Positions 1-6,613 of a stretch of 24,612 bases of DNA are shown here, in pieces. Every line of letters starts with the position of its first letter. The stretch's first letter is position 1. Made by a program: the position numbers and the translations under genes. The notes under the pieces were generated by a model that saw only the letters and a program-made list of their open reading frames with translations, was not told the DNA's origin and made no database searches. The stretch spans positions 1 to 24,612 of the forward strand of contig CANBFE010000040.1 in the NCBI GenBank assembly GCA_947367855.1, in the 5' to 3' direction. This DNA is from an uncultured Lachnospiraceae bacterium (GTDB taxonomy: Bacteria; Bacillota; Clostridia; Lachnospirales; Lachnospiraceae).

Positions 1-935
1 TACAGCTCGTTGATGTATTTCAGACCTTCCTTGTACGCATCCGTTGCGGCCACATTCACAACCGTGCCCGTTGTCTTATCCAATGCCAGCTTGTTGGTGC
101 TGCTGGGGATGAAAGTATACGCGCCAAGAATCCAGTCCTGCATACGCACAAACCATCCGGTATCTGCGCCAGCCACAGCCACTCCGTCAGGAAACTTCTC
201 TACAAACTTCTGACATACATCCTTGAACTCCTCAGTGGTTGTAGGGATTTCGCAGCCGATCTCTCCCAGAAGTCTGGTGTTTACCCACATTTTACGGGCG
301 TACTTACAATGGAAACAGTCGTTGATATTGGCCAGGGAATAAATCTTGCCGTCTGTCTCACGGGTTACATTGATATCGAACTGGCTCATCATCTTCATGT
401 AGTTGGGCATGATATCTTCGTTGAGATACTCATCCAGGGGAATAATAATTCCTTCCTTTACACCATACTTCGGAATCCCCGGGTCTACCATAAGAATATC
501 CGGATAGCTTTGATCACCGGGATTCAGCAGCATGGGCAGCTTCTGATCCACATCGTCACGGCCTGCGGTGTAGAAATTCATATGAATTCCTGTCAGATCT
601 TCCATGTACTTTGTAAAGTCGTTGGTGGCAAAATCTTCCACGTTAGGCATGGACAGCATGAAGATGTCCAGTTCCAGGCTGCCGGGTTCCACGATAGGAT
701 ATGTACTGGCTGTAGTGCCGCCTTCGTCCCCTCCTGTACTCTCTTCTCCTCCTGCGCTCTCCTCAGCGGAACTCTCTTCCCCGCCTGTACTCTCCTCAAC
801 GGAGCTCTCCTGCGATGAATTTCCGGCAGAGCTGCTGTCACCCGCATCACCGCCATCATTCCCGCATCCGCTCAGCATCATGGATGCCGCCAGGATTGCA
901 GAAGTTGCCACAGTTAAAATACTTTTCTTCTTCAT
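1..935 (-). CDS. Extracellular solute-binding lipoprotein (ABC sugar-type), 5' part only
   Basis: Reading the minus strand from ATG at 935 gives 311 codons without a stop before the window edge, so the C-terminus is missing. The first 24 residues are a lipoprotein signal peptide (MKKKSIL..., lipobox LSGC, Cys24). Residues about 25-75 are a low-complexity Ser/Glu/Gly linker with repeated EES and GGEES units. After that comes a solute-binding fold with typical phrases such as 'DILMVDP', 'IPLDEYL' and 'GKIYSLAN'. A strong ribosome site, AAGGAGG, lies 5 bp upstream of the ATG. Family 1 solute-binding proteins of this kind deliver oligosaccharides or related ligands to an ABC permease at the membrane; the permease genes would be expected off the left edge. 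The long leader and two palindromes upstream suggest dedicated regulation. The ligand cannot be told from the sequence. Confidence 0.88.
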   Translation of the reverse strand, partial: MKKKSILTVATSAILAASMMLSGCGNDGGDAGDSSSAGNSSQESSVEESTGGEESSAEESAGGEESTGGDEGGTTASTYPIVEPGSLELDIFMLSMPNVEDFATNDFTKYMEDLTGIHMNFYTAGRDDVDQKLPMLLNPGDQSYPDILMVDPGIPKYGVKEGIIIPLDEYLNEDIMPNYMKMMSQFDINVTRETDGKIYSLANINDCFHCKYARKMWVNTRLLGEIGCEIPTTTEEFKDVCQKFVEKFPDGVAVAGADTGWFVRMQDWILGAYTFIPSSTNKLALDKTTGTVVNVAATDAYKEGLKYINEL

Positions 936-1209
936 ATTTTCCTCCTTATAATGATGTATTTTTTCAGCCCACAGCACCCTACACCCACAAACCGGAACTT
1001 CTCGGACCGGACTTTGCTGTCATCACCGCATCCCTCCGGTTTCCGGACGTCTTCGGTTTTCAGATGCCTGTCTGCAAAGCTGCGCTTTGATCCATCGTCC
1101 TTTCCCGCTGTCCATGTCTGATTCCCCCTGTCCCGCGAAATGACTTTTGCCTGAAATGAATTGGCGTGAAAAAACTTTGGTATCCCAACTACAGTTCTAT
1201 GGAGGCCTG

Positions 1210-1233
1210 TTCCAAAAGGTATACTTTATGGAA
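1210..1233. promoter_or_regulatory. Palindromic candidate operator A
   Basis: This is a 24-bp dyad with TTCCA/TGGAA ends and a GTATAC centre; 10 of 12 positions pair between the arms. It shares its core (CCAAAA..GTATACTTT) with the palindrome at 1351-1370. It lies just downstream of the likely transcription start of the lipoprotein gene, a position suited to repression. The binding protein is not identifiable. Confidence 0.5.
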
Positions 1234-1246
1234 CAACAATGATAAG

Positions 1247-1275
1247 ATAGCATCTTTGGGCAAATAGCCTAACAA
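1247..1275 (-). promoter_or_regulatory. Possible promoter of the solute-binding lipoprotein gene
   Basis: On the minus strand, TTGTTA (1270-1275) and TGCTAT (1247-1252) are separated by 17 bp. Both boxes are imperfect. The position between the two palindromes supports the choice. Confidence 0.35.
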
Positions 1276-1350
1276 AAATCAAATTTCCTCTTGCTTTTTT
1301 GATAAAATTGTTGTAGACTATGAGCTATACGGAGGACAGATTGACATATC

Positions 1351-1370
1351 CCAAAAAGCATACTTTTTGG
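1351..1370. promoter_or_regulatory. Palindromic candidate operator B
   Basis: The 20-bp sequence CCAAAAAGCATACTTTTTGG is palindromic except for its central bases (9 of 10 arm positions pair). It resembles the palindrome at 1210-1233, with centres 139 bp apart, and lies upstream of the possible -35 box. Two similar sites flanking a promoter fit a regulator that binds twice, possibly with looping. Confidence 0.5.
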
Positions 1371-1400
1371 ATTTTGCCAAAAACCCCGTTCAAAGCCATT

Positions 1401-1437
1401 AAAAATGCCGGAATTCCTCTCTCTCGGAATTCCGGCA
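1401..1437 (-). terminator. Rho-independent terminator after the thioredoxin-like lipoprotein gene
   Basis: A perfect 12-bp stem (TGCCGGAATTCC at 1406-1417 with its complement at 1426-1437) has an 8-nt loop and is followed on the minus strand by TTTTT. It lies 87 bp beyond the stop codon at 1525. The plus-strand side also has AAAATGTTTTTT, so it may work in both directions. Confidence 0.85.
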
Positions 1438-1524
1438 AAATGTTTTTTCGTTTTATTCTTATATTCGAAAATGTTTAGTAATTCTTCATAATTAGTTCAA
1501 ATTACAATGAATAATAAAGCTTTC

Positions 1525-1941
1525 TTACAGCCCCCGCTTCTCTACCAGAACCCGATGCAGCGACTCTTCCATCTCTTCATATCCGCAAAACCACTCTTCC
1601 CCAATGATCAGAACTGGCAGGGGCGTACCCTCAGGTATCCCCAACTGTCCGGCTCTCTCTGCATACCTTTCCTTACAGGAGGCCGTAAACACATTATAAG
1701 TGGCAATCTCCACATTCAGTCCCTCTTTCTCCTCGGGCGATATGCATCGGTTGTACAAAGCATAAAAATCTGCGTCCCCCTCACAGGAAGCGCATACATT
1801 CTCATAATAGAACTCCACCTGCAAAGATTCGTCGGTTCTGCCGCAGGCCGAAAAACAAAGCAGCATGGATAAAATCCAAAGAATCCGCAGCCTCCCCGTC
1901 CATCCCTTCCCCGATTCCTCCTGTTTCTGTCTGAACCTCAT
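1525..1941 (-). CDS. Thioredoxin-fold lipoprotein with CASC motif
   Basis: The 138-aa protein has a basic N-terminus, a hydrophobic stretch at about residues 19-32 and a lipobox-like end (CFSACG, Cys33), so it is probably an anchored lipoprotein. After the signal come 'VEFYYENVCASC' with a CxxC pair at Cys50/Cys53, and 'TPLPVLIIG', which matches the cis-proline loop of thioredoxin folds. The likely role is thiol-disulfide exchange outside the membrane, but the partner is unknown. The start is uncertain: ATG at 1941, or GTG six bases upstream at 1947, which is closer to the AAAGGGG ribosome site. It lies 125 bp downstream of another thioredoxin-fold gene on the same strand and may share its transcript. 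A strong terminator follows. Confidence 0.72.
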   Translation of the reverse strand: MRFRQKQEESGKGWTGRLRILWILSMLLCFSACGRTDESLQVEFYYENVCASCEGDADFYALYNRCISPEEKEGLNVEIATYNVFTASCKERYAERAGQLGIPEGTPLPVLIIGEEWFCGYEEMEESLHRVLVEKRGL

Positions 1942-2066
1942 CTCCACTTCGCCCCTTTCTGCATCCTTTATTTTCCGCTCCCCTGACCGGTGCTCCCTTC
2001 ACAACATAGTCTCCCGTATCCCGGAAGCCTTGGTAGCCCGGTCCGTACACCATAGAAAACCGTCCT

Positions 2067-2651
2067 TTACTCTCCCTCCAGAACCTGCTCCATATAACCG
2101 GCTAATGTATGCTTCAGCTCCTGTACTTCCGCTTCCGTCCAATACTCTTCCGGATCTGTCAGGTCATGGGTATCCTTTGATGTCTCATAGTCATTACCGA
2201 CCAGATTCCCGTCAATATGGAAAGATACATTGGGTACATAGATCCACTGCTCCCCAGTGTCGGTATATTGAAGATATCCATCCAGCTGGTCAATCAGTTC
2301 ATAATACTTGTCCATGTTGTTTTCTTTTACTTCTTTGGTATTGCAGTACCAGATCTCCCGGATGCCCTTTTCCCGGGCTGTCTCATTCAGATACGGAACA
2401 TAGGCCTGGCACCAACCGCATTCCGGATACCCCAGGTAGACGATTCCTGTTCCGCTCCGCATCAACTCCAGTACCTCCTCCACACTCCTGTATACAAAGA
2501 CATTATCTTCCGTAACCTGGGGGTATTCCCCTGCAAAACGCGCTGCGTCATCCGCTTTTTTGCCGAATGCCGTCTTCCACGCAAACCAGACTGCAAGGCT
2601 CAGAAAAGCAATGCATCCAATTAGGATAATCATTTTCTTTGTTTTATTCAT
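2067..2651 (-). CDS. Membrane-anchored thioredoxin-like protein with CGWC motif
   Basis: The chosen start (ATG at 2651) gives 194 aa. Residues about 7-26 form one membrane anchor (MIILIGCIAFLSLAVWF), and the rest is predicted outside the cell. 'GIVYLGYPECGWCQAYVPYL' carries a CxxC pair at Cys78/Cys81, placed after a beta-strand as in thioredoxins and PedC-like bacteriocin accessory proteins. 'IYVPNVSFHIDG' later in the protein fits the cis-proline loop. The likely role is a surface thiol-disulfide oxidoreductase or reductant. An in-frame ATG at 2684 would add 11 residues, but they contain no signal-like feature and the anchor is better placed with the 2651 start. The next gene, 125 bp downstream, is also thioredoxin-like, which suggests that the pair works together. 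Confidence 0.75.
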   Translation of the reverse strand: MNKTKKMIILIGCIAFLSLAVWFAWKTAFGKKADDAARFAGEYPQVTEDNVFVYRSVEEVLELMRSGTGIVYLGYPECGWCQAYVPYLNETAREKGIREIWYCNTKEVKENNMDKYYELIDQLDGYLQYTDTGEQWIYVPNVSFHIDGNLVGNDYETSKDTHDLTDPEEYWTEAEVQELKHTLAGYMEQVLEGE

Positions 2652-2702
2652 ATGTATCCATCCCCGATTCCTGCTTTCCTGCATTCATTTTTCCTTAGCA
2701 AA

Positions 2703-2727
2703 AGAACTGCCTTCCAAAGACAGTTCT
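2703..2727 (-). terminator. Possible terminator after the 76-aa unknown gene
   Basis: A perfect 7-bp stem, AGAACTG (2703-2709) with CAGTTCT (2721-2727), has an 11-nt loop and is followed on the minus strand by TTTTGC. The T tract is short, so termination may be partial. It separates the gene ending at 2796 from the thioredoxin-like gene starting at 2651. Confidence 0.5.
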
Positions 2728-2795
2728 CTATTGACATTGATGATTATTCACAGATTCAATGTGGTGAGCACAAACAGGCAAGTTTTCCGTTCTTC

Positions 2796-3026
2796 CTATG
2801 CGGCTTCTGTCTCACTGTAAGTCATATCAAATACCGAGTCAAGATTATTTTTCCTTTTTCTCTCCAAGTTTGCATATCTCTTTGCAATCTGGATCCTTTC
2901 CTTGCCAGGCAAAATCATCTCTGCTCCACATTCGAAAGCCATCTGTTCAAACTGCTCTAAATCCATTGAGTCAAAGAATTCATTGATCCGATTCAGTTCA
3001 TCATCCAGGCTTCTACCGTTTACCAT
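2796..3026 (-). CDS. Small acidic/helical protein of unknown function
   Basis: I do not recognise this 76-aa protein. It starts at ATG 3026, seven bases after a good AAGGGAG ribosome site; a longer reading to 3062 lacks such a site. The sequence is rich in Glu, Asp, Arg and Lys and looks mostly helical ('LDDELNRINEFFDSMDLEQFEQMAF'). It has no signal peptide or membrane segment, so it should be cytoplasmic. The C-terminal half is basic ('IAKRYANLERKRKNN') and may be a coiled or nucleic-acid-contacting helix. It is 171 bp downstream of prfA on the same strand, separated by the duplicated prfA tail, and is followed by a weak terminator. Confidence 0.6.
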   Translation of the reverse strand: MVNGRSLDDELNRINEFFDSMDLEQFEQMAFECGAEMILPGKERIQIAKRYANLERKRKNNLDSVFDMTYSETEAA

Positions 3027-3114
3027 ATTTTCACTCCCTTGACGATTTCTTCTTTGTTCCATGATACATTATTTTCTAAAATCTTTCATACCAGGATATC
3101 TAACTTAGCCGCCT

Positions 3115-3232
3115 TGATCTCAGCCGATCAGGCGGGACTTAGGTTTCTCCCATTTTCACCAGCTTGGCCGCCTTGATCTCAGCCGATCAGGCGGGACTTA
3201 GGTTTCTCCCATTTTCACCAGCTTGGCCGCCT
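3115..3232. repeat. 59-bp tandem duplication covering the 3' end of prfA
   Basis: Two identical 59-bp units sit head to tail at 3115-3173 and 3174-3232. The right unit contains the last 11 codons and the stop of prfA; the left copy repeats that coding tail and stop outside the gene. To the left, a third partial copy begins at about 3100-3114 and differs at three positions, all transitions. Each unit also has CCGCCT and AGGCGG arms that can fold into a hairpin. The unit length is not a multiple of three, and the first stop codon ends the protein normally. Confidence 0.95.
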
Positions 3233-4274
3233 GATCGGCGGAAATGCAGGCATCCAGGATCTCCTGAATATCCCCGTTCATCACCTTTTCCAGTTTGTAG
3301 ATGGTCAGGCCGATGCGGTGGTCCGTGACACGTCCCTGGGGGAAATTGTAGGTCCTTATCTTCTCGGAGCGATCTCCCGTGCCGATCTGACTGCGGCGCA
3401 TCTCTGCTTCCGCGTCATGCCGCTGCTGCTGCTCTATGTCATAGAGCTTGGCCTTCAGCAGGGCAAAAGCCTTTGCCTTGTTCTGGAGCTGGGATTTCTC
3501 GGTCTGGCTGTACACAACAATGCCTGTGGGATAATGGGTCAGACGCACTGCGGAATCCGTGGTATTCACGCACTGGCCGCCATTGCCGGAAGCCCGCATC
3601 ACATCCACCCGGATATCCTTCTCGTCGATGACAATGTCAATATCCTCGTCCACCTCCGGCATCACAGCCACACTGATTGTGGAGGTATGGATCCGTCCGC
3701 CGCTTTCCGTCTCCGGCACCCGCTGCACGCGGTGGACACCGCTTTCATATTTCATTTTGGAATAAGCGCCCTGCCCCGTAATGACAAACTGCACTTCCTT
3801 CATGCCGCCGATGCCGATCTCGTCCACATTCATGGTCTCCACCTTCCACCTCTGGCTTTCCGCATAGTGCACATACATCCGGTAAATTTCCGCGGCAAAC
3901 AGGGCGGCCTCGTCTCCTCCCGCGCCTGCGCGGATTTCTACGATTACATTTTTTTCATCATTAGGATCCTTGGGCAGAAGCAGTATCTTCAGCTCCTGCT
4001 CCAGCTCCTCCGCGCGCTTTTTGCCCTCATTCAGAGTCTCCTTAAGCATGTCCTGCATTTCCGCGTCATTTTCCTCCTCCAGCATGGCCAGGGAGTCCTC
4101 AATATCCTGCGCGCATTTTTTGTATTCCGTATACGTGTTTACAATAGGAGTCAGGTCGCTCTGTTCTTTCATCAGCTTACGGAAACGTTCCTGATTCCCG
4201 GTCACCGTAGGCTCATGAAGCTCTCCCATGATCTCTTCAAAACGAATCAACAAATCTTCTAATCTGTCAAACAT
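3198..4274 (-). CDS. prfA: Peptide chain release factor 1
   Basis: The 358-aa protein is a normal-length RF1, which releases finished peptides at UAG and UAA codons. It has the N-terminal helical domain (1-105), 'IVEIRAGAGGDEAALFAAE' of the codon-reading superdomain, the PxT-type recognition tripeptide (PET, residues 187-189) and the catalytic GGQ (232-234) in 'SGNGGQCVNTTDSAVR'. The PxT rather than SPF motif separates it from RF2. The start at ATG 4274 follows GAGG by 6 bp; a GTG four codons upstream is less likely. The gene lies 123 bp downstream of prmC, whose product methylates the GGQ glutamine. The 3' end is duplicated as a 59-bp repeat, but the reading frame is intact. Confidence 0.97.
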   Translation of the reverse strand: MFDRLEDLLIRFEEIMGELHEPTVTGNQERFRKLMKEQSDLTPIVNTYTEYKKCAQDIEDSLAMLEEENDAEMQDMLKETLNEGKKRAEELEQELKILLLPKDPNDEKNVIVEIRAGAGGDEAALFAAEIYRMYVHYAESQRWKVETMNVDEIGIGGMKEVQFVITGQGAYSKMKYESGVHRVQRVPETESGGRIHTSTISVAVMPEVDEDIDIVIDEKDIRVDVMRASGNGGQCVNTTDSAVRLTHYPTGIVVYSQTEKSQLQNKAKAFALLKAKLYDIEQQQRHDAEAEMRRSQIGTGDRSEKIRTYNFPQGRVTDHRIGLTIYKLEKVMNGDIQEILDACISADQAAKLVKMGET

Positions 4275-4397
4275 ATTTTTCCTCACATTCTGCCGCTGCC
4301 GTGTTCCGCATCCCGCCCAAAACCGTTTTTACTGCTTCTTCCTGCATTGTTCCCGATAATGTCCCAGAACAATTTCCACTCACCCAAAAGCCCCTGA

Positions 4398-5258
4398 TCA
4401 GTCTCCGAAGCTCCTTGTTCCATACACTACCCTGTCCAGTCCGGCGTAATCCTTCACCACCTGCACCTCCACAAACCCGGCCTCCTCAAGCAGCGTACTT
4501 ACTGCCGCTCCCTGATCATAACCGATTTCCAGAAAAAGCATCCCCCCGCCGTACAGATAGTCCCTGCTCTCCGCCGCTATTTTCCGGTAAAAGACAAGTC
4601 CGTCCGCTCCTCCGTCCAGTGCCAGAACCGGTTCATGATCCCGGACCTCCGGCATCAGCGTGCCGATCACATCGCTGCGGATATAGGGCGGATTGGACAC
4701 AATGATATCATATTTTCCCGAAATCTCCGAAAACAGATCACTCCTGACAAATCGGACTTCGCACTCTCCGTTCTTCTTCCCGCCAAGCAGTTTCTCCCCG
4801 TTGCGCCGCGCCACTTCAAGGGCAGCCTCCGAAATATCCGCCCCCACGCCCCGGCAGTCATTGGAATAGTGCAGGAGGCTGATCAGAATGCAGCCTGATC
4901 CTGTACACAGGTCAAGCACTTCCATTCCGTCATGAAGACTGCGCAGCGCCTCCTCCACCAGAATCTCCGTATCCTGCCTTGGAATCAGTACATGTTCATT
5001 TACCGAAAACGACAGTCCCATGAATTCCTGCATTCCTGTCAGATGCTGCATGGGAATACGGGTGCATCGCTGACGGACCAGTTTTCCGTACACTGCATGC
5101 TGCTCTTCCTCTACCGCCCTGTCCGGGTGTACCAGCAGGTCGTTGCGGTTTGTCCCGCAGACATGCTCCAGCAAAAGCCTGGCCTCCAGAGCGGCTTCCC
5201 CGATTCCTGCCTCAAGCAGTTCTTTTTCACCCCAGTGATACAATTCCCCGTATGTCAT
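4398..5258 (-). CDS. prmC: Release factor glutamine methyltransferase
   Basis: The 286-aa protein is the SAM-dependent enzyme that N5-methylates the GGQ glutamine of release factors. Residues 1-85 form the helical release-factor-binding domain. The Rossmann methyltransferase domain follows: 'LIPRQDTEILVE' (residues 91-102), the SAM motif 'LDLCTGSGCI' (115-124), and the catalytic NPPY (189-192) in 'VSNPPYIRSD', which is specific for amide-nitrogen methylation. ATG at 5258 overlaps the stop of yqhQ in ATGA, so the two are translationally coupled. Its substrate gene prfA is the next gene downstream. The 123-bp gap to prfA contains a 7-bp stem (ATTGTTC/GAACAAT) without a T tract. Confidence 0.96.
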   Translation of the reverse strand: MTYGELYHWGEKELLEAGIGEAALEARLLLEHVCGTNRNDLLVHPDRAVEEEQHAVYGKLVRQRCTRIPMQHLTGMQEFMGLSFSVNEHVLIPRQDTEILVEEALRSLHDGMEVLDLCTGSGCILISLLHYSNDCRGVGADISEAALEVARRNGEKLLGGKKNGECEVRFVRSDLFSEISGKYDIIVSNPPYIRSDVIGTLMPEVRDHEPVLALDGGADGLVFYRKIAAESRDYLYGGGMLFLEIGYDQGAAVSTLLEEAGFVEVQVVKDYAGLDRVVYGTRSFGD

Positions 5259-6223
5259 TGTCCGTCATTATCCTCTTCCGCCTCATCCCCGAAGGAATCG
5301 TAATCAAAATTCTCCCGCAGATACGCCTTCCAGTCAAACACAGCCTCCACCGCTGCAATGGCGGTCTCCACCATATCTCTGTCCGGCTCCTTCGTAGTCA
5401 TTCTCTGAACAGCCATGCCGGGGGCGGAGATCAGACGCACCAGAATAAAATCCGTCCGCCCTGCCAGGCGGATAATCTCATAGGAAATTCCCGCCACAAC
5501 AGGCATCAGCAAAATCCGCAGAACCACCCTCTGCACCGGACTCTCCACCCGGATAAAAAAGAACAGTATAATACTCACAAAAAGCACAAAAAAGATAAAA
5601 CTGGTTCCGCATCTTTTGTGCAGCCTGGAACTGTGCATGACATTGTTCACAGTCAGCGGTCTTCCCCTTTCCACACAGTTGATGCATTTGTGTTCCGCTC
5701 CATGGTAGCGGTACAGTCTGCGGATATCCTTCATCAGGCTGATACCGCTGACATACAGGATAAAAATCAGAATCCTTACAACCCCTTCTATAATGGCCAC
5801 CAGCGACTGATTCCTCAGATATCCGTTCAGCAGGGACGCAAGATAATAGGGCAGAATGATAAAGAGCCCCACAGCCAGCACCAGGGAAAAGCAGGTGACC
5901 AGTATGCTCATAAGTTTATCCCCGGCTCCCCCTGTTTTATCCCCGGAATTCTCCCCTTCTTCCTCATAAAAGGAAGCGGAAAAATTCAGACATTTCATCC
6001 CCAGCACCAGAGAGTCAATAAAATTAAAAGTTCCCCTCACGAAAGGAATCTCCTTCAATCTGCTTCCTTTCAAAATCCCCTGGTAATTGTCTACTTCCAC
6101 TGTGATTCCGCCGTCAGGCCGTCTCACTGCCACTGCATATTTATCCTTGTTTTTCATCATAACGCCTTCCAACACGGCCTGTCCTCCGATTCCGGAATAG
6201 CATCTGTTCTTTTTCCTTGCCAT
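5255..6223 (-). CDS. yqhQ: DUF1385 membrane protein (YqhQ family)
   Basis: The 322-aa protein matches the DUF1385/YqhQ family of Firmicutes: the N-terminal 'YSGIGGQAVLEGVMMKNKDKYA', the central 'YHGAEHKC' (HGAEH at residues 174-178), and 'LHKRCGTSF' just before a hydrophobic segment. Membrane segments are visible at about 104-135, 143-164, 207-224 and 233-250. The biochemical role of the family is not established. ATG at 6223 follows a strong GGAGGAGA site; the upstream extension reads through the rpmE terminator and is not used. The gene overlaps prmC by 4 bp, and this placement between rpmE and prmC is common in Clostridia. Confidence 0.9.
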   Translation of the reverse strand: MARKKNRCYSGIGGQAVLEGVMMKNKDKYAVAVRRPDGGITVEVDNYQGILKGSRLKEIPFVRGTFNFIDSLVLGMKCLNFSASFYEEEGENSGDKTGGAGDKLMSILVTCFSLVLAVGLFIILPYYLASLLNGYLRNQSLVAIIEGVVRILIFILYVSGISLMKDIRRLYRYHGAEHKCINCVERGRPLTVNNVMHSSRLHKRCGTSFIFFVLFVSIILFFFIRVESPVQRVVLRILLMPVVAGISYEIIRLAGRTDFILVRLISAPGMAVQRMTTKEPDRDMVETAIAAVEAVFDWKAYLRENFDYDSFGDEAEEDNDGQ

Positions 6224-6248
6224 ATTCTCCTCCGTTTCTCCGAAAAGT

Positions 6249-6284
6249 GAGAAAAAGGTTGAGATACCAAGCACCTCAACCTTT
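6249..6284 (-). terminator. Terminator between rpmE and yqhQ
   Basis: A perfect 10-bp stem, AAAGGTTGAG (6254-6263) with CTCAACCTTT (6275-6284), has an 11-nt loop and runs into a CCTTTTTCTC tract on the minus strand. It starts 11 bp after the rpmE stop. yqhQ, prmC and prfA would need read-through or an unseen promoter, so termination is probably partial. Confidence 0.75.
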
Positions 6285-6294
6285 CCCGCGATTC

Positions 6295-6495
6295 TTATTT
6301 AACGCCGTATTTTCTGTTGAACTTCTCAATACGTCCGTCAGCCCTTGCTGTCTTCTGCTGGCCGGTATAGAATGAATGGCACTTGGAGCAGACTTCCACA
6401 TGAATCTCAGGCTTTGTGGAACCGGTCACAAATGTGTTCCCGCAGTTGCAGGTCACTGTAGCCTGATAATACTTGGGATGGATTCCTTCTTTCAT
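6295..6495 (-). CDS. rpmE: 50S ribosomal protein L31, zinc-binding type
   Basis: The 66-aa protein is L31 of normal length, starting 'MKEGIHPKYYQATV'. Four cysteines (Cys16, Cys18, Cys36, Cys39: 'CNCG' and 'CSKC') mark the zinc-containing (C+) form, as opposed to the zinc-free paralogue made under zinc starvation. It ends with the usual 'EKFNRKYGVK'. The chosen ATG at 6495 follows AGAGGTGA by 6 bp; a GTG nine bases upstream overlaps this site and is unlikely. L31 has its own promoter (6577-6605) and terminator, so it can be made independently of rho upstream. Confidence 0.97.
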   Translation of the reverse strand: MKEGIHPKYYQATVTCNCGNTFVTGSTKPEIHVEVCSKCHSFYTGQQKTARADGRIEKFNRKYGVK

Positions 6496-6576
6496 CTTAA
6501 TCACCTCTCTATAAGAATTACAGCATTATTTGTCGTTCGCATCCGTACTGCTTATGGAACCACAAACAGCGGTATT

Positions 6577-6605
6577 ATTATAGCATATGGACAAAGTAGT
6601 TTCAA
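6577..6605 (-). promoter_or_regulatory. rpmE promoter
   Basis: On the minus strand, TTGAAA (6600-6605) and TATAAT (6577-6582) are 17 bp apart, and TGC before the -10 box makes it an extended -10. It lies between the rho stop and rpmE and predicts a leader of about 75 nt, long enough for autogenous control, though I could not identify a known L31 leader structure. Confidence 0.8.
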
Positions 6606-6613
6606 GGCTTATT

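Larger units (their letters stand above)
936..1524. other. 589-bp intergenic region
   Basis: No credible coding sequence was found. The region holds the regulatory region of the solute-binding lipoprotein gene (reading left) and the terminator of the thioredoxin-like lipoprotein gene (ending at 1525). Two related palindromes and a possible promoter are listed separately. If the promoter is right, the lipoprotein mRNA has a leader of about 300 nt; I saw no recognisable riboswitch in it. Confidence 0.7.

Noticed and set aside
1341..1370. TTGACA at 1341 as a plus-strand promoter
   Set aside because: No -10 box at 16-18 bp and no plus-strand gene downstream.
1802..2053. 83-aa minus-strand open frame upstream of and overlapping the CASC lipoprotein gene
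   Set aside because: Most of it overlaps the supported gene in another frame, it lacks a ribosome site, and its residue composition is atypical.
3109..3232. Possible CRISPR-like or REP-type repeat at the prfA end
   Set aside because: The two units are directly adjacent with no spacers, and they are copies of the prfA coding tail.
5150..6250. 366-aa plus-strand open frame opposite yqhQ
   Set aside because: It is His/Gln/Pro-rich with no recognisable motif, and yqhQ on the other strand has family motifs and a strong ribosome site.
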